Shown here piece by piece: positions 36,848 to 44,435 of a stretch of 64,000 bases of DNA. The stretch covers positions 19,376 to 83,375 of the forward strand of contig CAUTQY010000006.1 of the NCBI GenBank assembly GCA_963540815.1, given 5' to 3'. Below the pieces are notes generated by a model. The model did not search any database. It was not told the DNA's origin and saw nothing but the letters and a program-made list of their open reading frames with translations. The position numbers and the translations under genes were made by a program. The DNA is from Scybalousia_A sp963540815. GTDB taxonomy: Bacteria > Bacteroidota > Bacteroidia > Bacteroidales > P3. How positions within the stretch are numbered: the first letter of the stretch is position 1; every line of letters begins with the position of its first letter.

Positions 36848-37357
36848 TTATTTCTCTTGCTCATACCATTCTTTGTAAAGAAGATAGTTCTTTGCAAAGC
36901 TTATGGCTTGTCCCTCTTTTGTCTTTTTGATAAATTTGGCAGGAACCCCTGCCCATAATTCTTCGTCGCCTATTTTCGTATTTGATAAGACCAAAGAACC
37001 TGCAGCGACTATTGCTTGTTTTCCTATTCTGCACCCGTCCAATAAAGTTGCTCCCATTCCTATTAAGGCTCCGTCCTCTATGGTACAAGCATGTACGGTA
37101 GCATTATGCCCTATACTTACATTGTTGCCAATGTTAGTCGGACCCGTTTCAAAAGTTGCATGTATACAGGCGCAATCCTGTATATTCGTATTGCTTCCTA
37201 TACGTATGGTATTCACATCTCCCCTGACAACTGCGGAAAACCAAACGGAACAATTCTCCCCCATGATTACATCTCCTATTATTGCCGAGGTTTCACTGAT
37301 AAAACAATCTTTCCCGAAAATAGGAGTTTTGCCCAAAAGAGTTTTGATTATTGCCAT
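36848..37357 (-). CDS. Gamma-class carbonic anhydrase-like hexapeptide protein
   Basis: The likely start is the ATG at 37357 (MAIIKTLLGKTPIFG), giving 169 residues; the frame extends 16 codons further upstream without family support. The protein is a left-handed beta-helix: repeats such as IIGDVIMGENCSVWFSAVVRGD and IRIGSNTNIQDCACIHAT, with histidines in IGHNATVHACTIED that match the zinc ligands of the gamma carbonic anhydrase/YrdA/PaaY group. It ends with a C-terminal helix. Members may hydrate CO2 or act as acyltransferases, and many are untested. It is next to rubredoxin and superoxide dismutase genes on the same strand. Confidence 0.88.
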   Translation of the reverse strand: MAIIKTLLGKTPIFGKDCFISETSAIIGDVIMGENCSVWFSAVVRGDVNTIRIGSNTNIQDCACIHATFETGPTNIGNNVSIGHNATVHACTIEDGALIGMGATLLDGCRIGKQAIVAAGSLVLSNTKIGDEELWAGVPAKFIKKTKEGQAISFAKNYLLYKEWYEQEK

Positions 37358-37424
37358 TTTGTTTATTACAAATTTTGGAGACGCAATATTAAAATACGTC
37401 TCCAATTAAATACTCAAATTAATT

Positions 37425-37583
37425 CTATTGTTTTACAAAATCGGATTTGCCGACTCCACAAACAGGACATACCCAATCCTCCGGTATATCCTCGAACTTT
37501 GTTCCCGGAGCTATACCCCCGTCGGGGTCGCCGATTGCCGGATTGTATATGTACCCGCAAACCGTACATTCGTATGTTTCCAT
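37425..37583 (-). CDS. Rubredoxin
   Basis: A 52-residue protein read from the ATG at 37583 to TAG at 37425. Both iron-binding CxxCG knuckles are present: YECTVCGYIYNP and DWVCPVCGVGKSDF, separated by the usual DPDGGIAPGTKFEDIP segment with conserved aromatic and proline positions. It carries single electrons, often to oxygen- or peroxide-reducing enzymes in anaerobes. The superoxide dismutase gene starts its block just upstream (44 bases between them), so the pair probably serves oxygen defence. Complete and of normal length. Confidence 0.96.
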   Translation of the reverse strand: METYECTVCGYIYNPAIGDPDGGIAPGTKFEDIPEDWVCPVCGVGKSDFVKQ

Positions 37584-37626
37584 CTTTTTTCTTTTTTGTA
37601 GCTTATAAAAATCAATTAATATAAAG

Positions 37627-38211
37627 TTAGTTTTCGTACTGCTTTTCTACAAAATCCCAATTAACTACATGCCAAAAAGATTCCATATACTTAGCTCGTA
37701 GATTTTGTTTATCCAAATAATAAGCGTGTTCCCAAACATCGCATACCATAACGGGAGTCAAGTCATCCGTAAGAGGATTTCCTGCGTTAGATTTTTGTAC
37801 AATGGAGAGTTTACCTTCTTTGTTTTTTACCAACCAACACCAGCCGGAGCCAAACAAACTTATACATTTGTTTGTAAATTCTTCTTTAAACTTATCCAAA
37901 GAACCGAATGCTGTTTCTATGGCAAGCATCAATTTACCTTCCGGTGCGGATTTGGTATTTGAAGTTAAACAATTCCAATAGAAAGTATGATTCCAAACCT
38001 GAGCGGCATTGTTAAATATGGCTCCTTGCGATTTTTTTATTATCTCCTCCAAAGAATTGTTTGCAAACTCCGTATTTTCTATAAGAGTATTCAACGTATT
38101 TACATACGTCTGATGATGTTTTCCATAGTGAAAATCTATGGTCGTTGCACTAATATGGGGCTCCAAAGCATTTTTTTCAAATGGAAGCTTCTCCAAAACA
38201 AACTTCGTCAT
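37627..38211 (-). CDS. sodB: Superoxide dismutase (Fe/Mn family, probably iron)
   Basis: A 194-residue cytoplasmic enzyme that converts superoxide to oxygen and hydrogen peroxide. Metal ligands are visible: His in HYGKHHQTY, His in WNHTFYWN, and Asp and His in DVWEHAYYLD. The segment AQVWNHTFYWNCLTSN and the FGSGWCWLV stretch favour the iron-type or cambialistic subgroup known from anaerobic Bacteroidota. It has its own promoter at 38242 and is followed by rubredoxin. Confidence 0.95.
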   Translation of the reverse strand: MTKFVLEKLPFEKNALEPHISATTIDFHYGKHHQTYVNTLNTLIENTEFANNSLEEIIKKSQGAIFNNAAQVWNHTFYWNCLTSNTKSAPEGKLMLAIETAFGSLDKFKEEFTNKCISLFGSGWCWLVKNKEGKLSIVQKSNAGNPLTDDLTPVMVCDVWEHAYYLDKQNLRAKYMESFWHVVNWDFVEKQYEN

Positions 38212-38241
38212 AATAATTGTCCTTTTAGGTTATTACTGTTG

Positions 38242-38271
38242 CAAAAGTACTTATAAAAATTAATAAACAAA
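38242..38271 (-). promoter_or_regulatory. Promoter of the superoxide dismutase gene
   Basis: Minus-strand TTG (38268-38270) and TACTTTTG (38242-38249) with 18 bases between. The leader is about 30 bases. Confidence 0.65.
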
Positions 38272-38325
38272 TAAATTTTTGTTTTTTTTGCAAAACTAAA
38301 AGGTAAAGAGTTTATTTTTAAGGAT

Positions 38326-39579
38326 TTAATTACCAAGCCGTATAAATTTCAATAACAAATGCAGAGCATCATTGGTAACTCTGTCAATAAAATTTTCTCT
38401 TGTTGTTTTATAACATGTTGTGTAAGTTACAACTTTTCCGTTTTTGTTTGCCACACATATCCAAACACTACCGACCGGAACGGATGTACCGTCCGAGTTC
38501 GGTCCTGCCAGACCGGAGGTAGAAATAGCATAATCGGTATTCATTAATTTTATAACGGATTTTGCCATTGCTATAACTGTTTGCTCACTAACTGCATGGT
38601 ATTTTTCCAAAATCAAAGGTTTAATGCTCAACACACTCTGTTTAATGTTATTATTATATGCTACAATAGCTCCGCAAAAACATTGAGATGCTCCTGCAAT
38701 AAGGGTAATTTTGTGTGCAATATTTCCTCCCGTACAACTCTCTGCCGTTGATAGTGTTTTATTTTGCTTGACAAGTGTTTTAAAAACAATTTCTTCCATA
38801 CTTTCTTCTTGTTCGCTCAATAACAAATCTCCTAAAATATTTCGGAGTTCCGTTATTTTACTTTCCATTAATTTTTCACTTTCTTGTCTATCTCGTTCGC
38901 TTGTATGCAATGAAATTCTAAGTTTTATTATTCCACTCTGCGGTAAATAAGCCAAAGAAAACATGTTTTTATTTAGCTCTTTTTCAAATTTTTCCAACCT
39001 ATCGGATAAAAAACTTTCGGAAATACCCGATACAATAAAATATCTATCCATAATAACTTGCGTATTATACTTTTTAGTAAGTATTCGCACAACCTCGGGC
39101 ATCATATTTTTCATTTCAAAAGGAACCCCCGGCAAAGAAATTATTGTCTTGTTATCTTTGTAAAAAACCATACCGGGTGCTGTGCCAACATTGTTAAAAA
39201 TAGGGATACAGCTGTCGGGCAAATAGGCCTGATATCTATTTGTGGAAGTATAGGGTAATTTTCTTGTAGCAAAAAAAAATTCTATTTGTTTGCTTACCTG
39301 CAAGTTTTCTTTTAATTCTCCACCGAATATATCCGTCAAACATTTTTTGGTTATATCGTCATTTGTAGGACCAAGTCCTCCCGTAATAAGTAGTATGTTC
39401 ACCCTCTCCATAGATTGATAAACAGAGTCTTTTATTTCTTGCTCCTTATCGGCAATTGTTTCAATGCGTGAGATTTCAAACCCCTTCTCGTTTAAAATCT
39501 TTGCCATATAAGAAGCGTTTGTATTAACAACTTGACCTATCAAAAGTTCGGTTCCTATGTTTATGATTTCTACTTGCAT
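38326..39579 (-). CDS. cinA: CinA family nicotinamide mononucleotide deamidase-related protein
   Basis: A 417-residue two-domain protein. The N-terminal COG1058/MoCF domain (about 1-170) starts QVEIINIGTELLIGQVVNTNASYMA and contains LLITGGLGPTNDD, the nucleotide-binding motif of ADP-ribose pyrophosphatase-type CinA domains. A linker follows, then the C-terminal CinA amidohydrolase domain (about 255-417) with the catalytic Ser in TAESCTGGNIAH and GLAGPNSDGTSVPVGSVWI. It recycles pyridine nucleotides by converting NMN to nicotinic acid mononucleotide. Monocistronic; no strong promoter was recognised. Confidence 0.92.
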   Translation of the reverse strand: MQVEIINIGTELLIGQVVNTNASYMAKILNEKGFEISRIETIADKEQEIKDSVYQSMERVNILLITGGLGPTNDDITKKCLTDIFGGELKENLQVSKQIEFFFATRKLPYTSTNRYQAYLPDSCIPIFNNVGTAPGMVFYKDNKTIISLPGVPFEMKNMMPEVVRILTKKYNTQVIMDRYFIVSGISESFLSDRLEKFEKELNKNMFSLAYLPQSGIIKLRISLHTSERDRQESEKLMESKITELRNILGDLLLSEQEESMEEIVFKTLVKQNKTLSTAESCTGGNIAHKITLIAGASQCFCGAIVAYNNNIKQSVLSIKPLILEKYHAVSEQTVIAMAKSVIKLMNTDYAISTSGLAGPNSDGTSVPVGSVWICVANKNGKVVTYTTCYKTTRENFIDRVTNDALHLLLKFIRLGN

Positions 39580-39704
39580 ATTCCAATGTCTTTTATTTTA
39601 ACACAAAAACGTTACTCATTTATTTTTTATTGCGATATTCCAATGCACGTTACCTTCCAAATAGGGTATTGAAAAGCAACAAGTGAAAATATTTTAAAAA
39701 AAAA

Positions 39705-39735
39705 TTTGGCAATAAAAATTATTGAATTAATTTTG
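39705..39735 (+). promoter_or_regulatory. Promoter of the TonB-barrel/ABC/GntR unit
   Basis: TTTG (TTG at 39706-39708) and TAATTTTG (39728-39735) are exactly 19 bases apart. The box lies 44 bases before the ATG at 39780. Confidence 0.78.
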
Positions 39736-39779
39736 CAGTGTATTATTAAAGTATTATACTATTAAACCAAAAAGCTAAA

Positions 39780-42236
39780 ATGAGAGTTAATTTATTGTTA
39801 TTGAGCCTGTTTCTTCTGGCCTCGATAGGTATGAATGCCCAAAATGCCGTAAAAGGAATTGTTAAAGATTCTCAAAGTGGGCAGTCCGTTGCCTTTTGCA
39901 ACGTTATGCTTTATGCAGACACTACGGAAAAATCTCCACTGCTTGGTGGCGGAGTCTCAAATGAAAACGGAGAATACTCCGTTGCTTACAACAAAAATGC
40001 CAAATACATAGTCTTTTCCTTCATAGGTTATAAGACTTTTTCATTATCTATTGCCAAAAATTCCAAAAAAATAAAAGATACCCTATATATTGATGAGGTA
40101 AAGTTGGAAATTGACAGCCATACATTGAGTGCAATAGAAGTATTTGCACAACAAAAACGCTTTGAAATGACTAATGATGGGGTGGCAATGAATATAGACG
40201 AAGGAGTGTCTTCTGCAACCGCTAATGCTTTTGAGTTGCTTAGAAAAGTACCGGGTGTGGTTATTGATAAGGACGAAAACATACAACTAAACGGTAAAAG
40301 CGGAATTCTTTTTCAATTTGATGGCAGAGATATTCGTGTTCCTTATTCCGCCATGAAAAGTATGTTAAAGGCCATGTCACCTTCGGATATAGAAAAAATA
40401 GAAACCATATCAAATCCATCCGCAAAGTACGAAGCAGAGGGTACCGCCGGAATTATAAATATAAAAATGGCAAAACAAAAAGCCTTAGGCTTTTCGGGAG
40501 AATTAAATGCTTGGAGTGGTTATGCAGAGAAATGGAGGCACAACGAAGGGGCTAACCTTAATTATGTGAATGACCGTTGGACAGTGAATACCTCTCTTTC
40601 TTACAATAGATGGGCTGGACAAAATGAATTGGAAAACGAAACCTATGTTTTTGGAAACCCAACAACAAGAATGAAAACAGACAAAACTACCAAGAGTTAT
40701 GATTACAGGGGGTTTAACGGTAGTCTTTCCGCCGATTATAAAATAAATGAAAAGTCATCATTGGGAGGAATGTTGTCCTTGAATGGCAATCGTCTTCCGA
40801 AACAAACCAACCCCATAACCAGAACGCGCATTTCCACATTTCCTTATAATACGGTAGATTCTTCTTATTCAAACGATAACACCGAACACGGCAAAGGTAG
40901 GAATATCGCAGCAAATCTTTGGTATAGCAGAAAAATAGATTCTTTTGGCGGACAGTATTCCATAACATTGGATTATGACAACAACATCTCCAATGACTAT
41001 TGTTTTGACAAGGCTGCTTATTTTTTCGGCGATTTCACCACTCTGTCAAAAGAGGGTTCGGATAACGATTCCACAAAAAATCTTTACAACACTTATTCTG
41101 CAAAATTTGACCTAATCAAACCTTTCAATCAACGTATGTCCTTGGAATTTGGAGCCAAAACACGATTGACAAAGGTAAGCAATGATTTTACCTGTTACGA
41201 AGACGGAGAATACAACACCAATACTTCCAATCATTTGGATTATACGGAAAATGTCAATGCCCTTTATGCTTCTTTCTCCAACCAATTTAACGACAAATTA
41301 TCTATGAGAGTCGGACTTAGAGCAGAACACACACACACTAACATAAAACAAAGGGTAAATAATTCCGAAAAAAACAATGATTACTTGGATGTTTTTCCGA
41401 ACTTTAACATCAATTACAAGGTTAACGATATGGATAACTTAACTTTTGTATACTCGTATAGGATTACCCGTCCGGAATACAACAGTATGAATCCTTTTGT
41501 AGAAAAAGAAAACGAATATTTGTACAGTAGCGGAAATCCCAATTTGAAACCTCAATATACACACAGTCTCAACCTTTCTTATGCCTTTCATTATTTCCTT
41601 TTCCTAAATGCTTCATACGACTATACCAATGACATTATTTCCCAGGCACAATATCTGATACCCGGTACTCTTATATTTGAAACAAAACCCTACAATCTCG
41701 GACATTCTCAACATGCTTCCATAGGTTTGAGTACCTCTTTGCCCTTAGGCAAACATTTTGAATGGACAATATGGGCAAAAGGAATATATAAACAAACAAA
41801 GGTAGAGGATGAATTGTTAAAACTCAACGTGGAAAGGTTCGGTTTTATGACTTGGCAATCCTTTAAAATGGACTTCTTCTTTAAAACCAATCTTACCTTT
41901 TCTGCCTTTTATATGACAGGAGGACAAGAAGGAACCTATTCCTTAGGAGATATGTTCGCTTTTGATGTGGTTCTTTCCAAAGAATTTCTTAACAAAAATT
42001 TAAAAGCCTCTGTCGGTGTAGGGCAACTACCAAAACGTACATTTCATGTGGATATGACAACAGATAACATGAAAATGAAAAACTCTTTAGTTTGGCAATA
42101 CCCTATGGTGTCTGCATCCCTATCTTATTCCTTTGGTAAAAAAGCAACCAATCAAACCCTCAAAAATATAAGAAACAATGATATGGAAGACCGAACGGGA
42201 GGAGAGACAAACATGGGACAAGGCCAAAACAGATAA
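39780..42236 (+). CDS. TonB-dependent receptor-like outer membrane beta-barrel protein (OMP_b-brl_3 type)
   Basis: An 818-residue outer membrane protein. Signal peptide (1-21, ending GMNAQ), CarboxypepD_reg-like domain (about 24-110), plug-like domain (about 125-225, ELLRKVPGVVIDKDENIQLNGKSGILFQFDGRD and the ETISNPSAKYEAEGTAGIINI end) and a long barrel. The C-terminus is not the classic aromatic residue but a polar, Gln/Asn/Gly-rich tail after the last strand. It heads a unit with an ABC ATPase, a permease and a GntR regulator, 18 bases before the ATPase. That combination is repeated in Bacteroidota and suggests envelope stress or antimicrobial peptide response, but the substrate is unknown. 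Confidence 0.86.
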   Translation: MRVNLLLLSLFLLASIGMNAQNAVKGIVKDSQSGQSVAFCNVMLYADTTEKSPLLGGGVSNENGEYSVAYNKNAKYIVFSFIGYKTFSLSIAKNSKKIKDTLYIDEVKLEIDSHTLSAIEVFAQQKRFEMTNDGVAMNIDEGVSSATANAFELLRKVPGVVIDKDENIQLNGKSGILFQFDGRDIRVPYSAMKSMLKAMSPSDIEKIETISNPSAKYEAEGTAGIINIKMAKQKALGFSGELNAWSGYAEKWRHNEGANLNYVNDRWTVNTSLSYNRWAGQNELENETYVFGNPTTRMKTDKTTKSYDYRGFNGSLSADYKINEKSSLGGMLSLNGNRLPKQTNPITRTRISTFPYNTVDSSYSNDNTEHGKGRNIAANLWYSRKIDSFGGQYSITLDYDNNISNDYCFDKAAYFFGDFTTLSKEGSDNDSTKNLYNTYSAKFDLIKPFNQRMSLEFGAKTRLTKVSNDFTCYEDGEYNTNTSNHLDYTENVNALYASFSNQFNDKLSMRVGLRAEHTHTNIKQRVNNSEKNNDYLDVFPNFNINYKVNDMDNLTFVYSYRITRPEYNSMNPFVEKENEYLYSSGNPNLKPQYTHSLNLSYAFHYFLFLNASYDYTNDIISQAQYLIPGTLIFETKPYNLGHSQHASIGLSTSLPLGKHFEWTIWAKGIYKQTKVEDELLKLNVERFGFMTWQSFKMDFFFKTNLTFSAFYMTGGQEGTYSLGDMFAFDVVLSKEFLNKNLKASVGVGQLPKRTFHVDMTTDNMKMKNSLVWQYPMVSASLSYSFGKKATNQTLKNIRNNDMEDRTGGETNMGQGQNR

Positions 42237-42254
42237 AAAGCGGAGAATTTAATC

Positions 42255-43121
42255 ATGATAACAATAAAAAATTTAAGTTTCTTTTATAAAAAGAATAATC
42301 TAGTATTGGATAATATAAATTGCAATTTGCAAGAGGGTAGAATCTATGGATTGCTCGGAAAAAACGGAGTTGGTAAAACAACCTTATTGCATCTTATTGC
42401 AGGTCTGAAATTTCCGAAGTTGGGAACAATAACCTTTGAAAATAAGGAAAAATCAACTATTCCTAAGGCAAGAAAAGTGGATTTTTTGCAAGATATTTTC
42501 TTTTTAAACGAAGAAATGCCGGAGTCCAATTTTACCATAAAACAAATGGAAAAATATAACTCGGTTTTCTACCCTAAATTTTCCGTAGAAGATTTTGATA
42601 ATTATTTGCGGGAATTTGAAATAGAAGATAAGAACCAAAAAATAAATAAGTTATCCTTTGGTACAAAAAAGAAAGTGTATGTAGCATTCGGACTGGCTTG
42701 TAATACCAAATTAATTTTACTCGACGAACCTACAAACGGATTGGATATACCGAGCAAATCTTCTTTTAGAAAAATAGTCATGAAGGCTATGACAGAGGAA
42801 AAAACAATAATAATTTCCACTCATCAAGCAAGGGATTTGCAAAATGTTTTGGACAATATTGTAATACTTGACAAGACAAAGATATTACTTAACGCTTCAG
42901 TCGAACAGATAACAAGCAAACTCTGGTTTGGCATAGAGGATAAGGTTTCTTTTGAAAATAAAATCCTTTACCAAGAAGACAATGTTGCAGGTTTGGCAAT
43001 TGTTAGAGAAAACAAAGGCGAAGAAGAAAGTAATTTGGATGTTGAAATGTTGTTTAATGCCGCTTTTCTAAACAAAAGTTTATTCAACGAATTGTTTGAC
43101 CGAGATGCGGAAATAAAATAA
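42255..43121 (+). CDS. ABC transporter ATP-binding protein
   Basis: A 288-residue ATPase subunit. Walker A is GLLGKNGVGKTTLLHLIAG (near 35-52), the signature is LSFGTKKKVYVAFGL rather than the usual LSGGQ, Walker B is KLILLDEPTNGLD, and the switch His is in IISTHQARDL. The LSxG variation is common in the YtrB/EcsA-like group that pairs with GntR regulators. The C-terminal 80 residues form a small accessory region. It lies between the beta-barrel gene and a membrane subunit; together they would form an ABC-2 type exporter or sensor. Confidence 0.93.
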   Translation: MITIKNLSFFYKKNNLVLDNINCNLQEGRIYGLLGKNGVGKTTLLHLIAGLKFPKLGTITFENKEKSTIPKARKVDFLQDIFFLNEEMPESNFTIKQMEKYNSVFYPKFSVEDFDNYLREFEIEDKNQKINKLSFGTKKKVYVAFGLACNTKLILLDEPTNGLDIPSKSSFRKIVMKAMTEEKTIIISTHQARDLQNVLDNIVILDKTKILLNASVEQITSKLWFGIEDKVSFENKILYQEDNVAGLAIVRENKGEEESNLDVEMLFNAAFLNKSLFNELFDRDAEIK

Positions 43122-43184
43122 AAACATATTATTGTATAATTAAGTTTTCATATTGTTATAACAAAAAATATAAATCTAAAAATT

Positions 43185-43916
43185 ATGTTTGATTTTAAAA
43201 GGTTAGGTCTCTTACTAAAAAGAGATTTGATAGAAAATAGAGTTTTTTTTATAAGATATATTTTGGTTATGGTAGGGTTTATTGCCTTGATTATGATATT
43301 AAAAAATATTTATCTGCCAACCAAAAGTATTTTCAGCGAAGCTTTCACTCCCTTGAATACCTTATTTGGGGTTGGTGTTGTTATTTTGGCAAATATCATT
43401 CCATTCAAAGGTTATGACAAGAAGTATAATCGTACCGAAAGCATAATGTTACCGGCAAGTATTGAGGAGAAATTTATCGTAAACTTAGTACTCGCATTTG
43501 TTATTATACCCATTATTCAATTTGCTGCCGTCTTTATAGGAATGGAAGTAGGATATTTGGTAAATAGTTTTAGATTTGAAAAATATGTGTTGTCATACAA
43601 AGAAACTTTTGAACCTTTTACACACTACGGCAAATGGATGACAATATATATGTTTATGGCATTTTCTTTTATTGGCGCAATAGTATTCAAGAAAAACAAA
43701 CTTTTAAAAACATTGGCAATAGATTTCGGTTTGTGGCTAATATGTATTATTGTTGTCAGTATAATTATAATTAACAATCCCAAGTTTAGCGACTCCGGTA
43801 TGTATGATTTATTGTCAAGTGTGACCTTACAAACAGCAATATATGTTACGGGAAACGTATTGTTTTTGCTTTGTCTGATAGGGGCATATTTCAAACTCAA
43901 AAAAGAAAGGAGCTAA
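43185..43916 (+). CDS. ABC transporter membrane subunit (ABC-2-like)
   Basis: A 243-residue membrane protein with about six hydrophobic helices (near 25-43, 55-72, 92-115, 150-166, 175-195 and 210-235). I do not recognise a named family beyond its ABC-2-like topology. The location, 63 bases after the ATPase and directly before a GntR regulator, supports assignment as its permease partner. The charged ends (MFDFKRLGLLLKRDLIENR and KLKKERS) face the cytoplasm by the positive-inside rule. Confidence 0.75.
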   Translation: MFDFKRLGLLLKRDLIENRVFFIRYILVMVGFIALIMILKNIYLPTKSIFSEAFTPLNTLFGVGVVILANIIPFKGYDKKYNRTESIMLPASIEEKFIVNLVLAFVIIPIIQFAAVFIGMEVGYLVNSFRFEKYVLSYKETFEPFTHYGKWMTIYMFMAFSFIGAIVFKKNKLLKTLAIDFGLWLICIIVVSIIIINNPKFSDSGMYDLLSSVTLQTAIYVTGNVLFLLCLIGAYFKLKKERS

Positions 43917-43921
43917 AAACT

Positions 43922-44266
43922 ATGTTTATAGATAACACTCCCATATTTATACAACTTTCCGAAAGAATTTCGGATGATATTATAGATAACAAAATAAAAG
44001 AAAACGAAAGAATACCCTCCGTTAGAGAGCTTGCCCTACAATATGAAGTAAACGTAAACACTGCAATGAAAGCAATAGAGAGACTTGCAAACAACAATAT
44101 TGTATACAACAAACGTGGCATGGGTTATTATGTCAGCAGCGGTGCAAAACAGGAAATTTTAAACACAAGAAAGCAGTATTTTTTCAATAACTTTCTAACC
44201 ATTCTGAAAAAAAACATGCAACAACTCTCTTTAACCATAGACGATATAAAAGAAAAAATAAAATAA
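43922..44266 (+). CDS. GntR family transcriptional regulator (YtrA-type)
   Basis: A 114-residue protein starting at the ATG at 43922, 5 bases after the permease stop; the frame opens upstream inside that gene, but MFIDNTPIFIQLSERI is the standard opening. It contains a winged helix-turn-helix (about 8-78, IPSVRELALQYEVNVNTAMKAIERLANNNIVYNKRGMGYYV) and a short C-terminal dimerisation helix, as in the small YtrA subfamily. These repress their own ABC transporter operons, and a ligand or envelope stress lifts repression. No operator could be identified with confidence. Confidence 0.92.
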   Translation: MFIDNTPIFIQLSERISDDIIDNKIKENERIPSVRELALQYEVNVNTAMKAIERLANNNIVYNKRGMGYYVSSGAKQEILNTRKQYFFNNFLTILKKNMQQLSLTIDDIKEKIK

Positions 44267-44368
44267 GTTTAAGAGTTTATGTAAGTAAAAATCTATTATT
44301 CCAACAGCTTATTTTTATCTTTATTTCAAGTTTTTTGTGTCTTTTGCTAATAAGATGATAAAAAATTG

Positions 44369-44376
44369 TAACTTTG
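44369..44376 (+). promoter_or_regulatory. -7 element for the PorE-like gene
   Basis: TAACTTTG matches TAnnTTTG, about 60 bases before the ATG at 44436. A TTTTG at 42-46 of the same hundred (TTG 44344-44346) is 22 bases upstream, slightly longer than usual. Confidence 0.5.
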
Positions 44377-44435
44377 CGACCCTATATAAACGTATATACG
44401 GTAGTTGTGTTAAAGAAATTTTAGATTGAAAAAAG

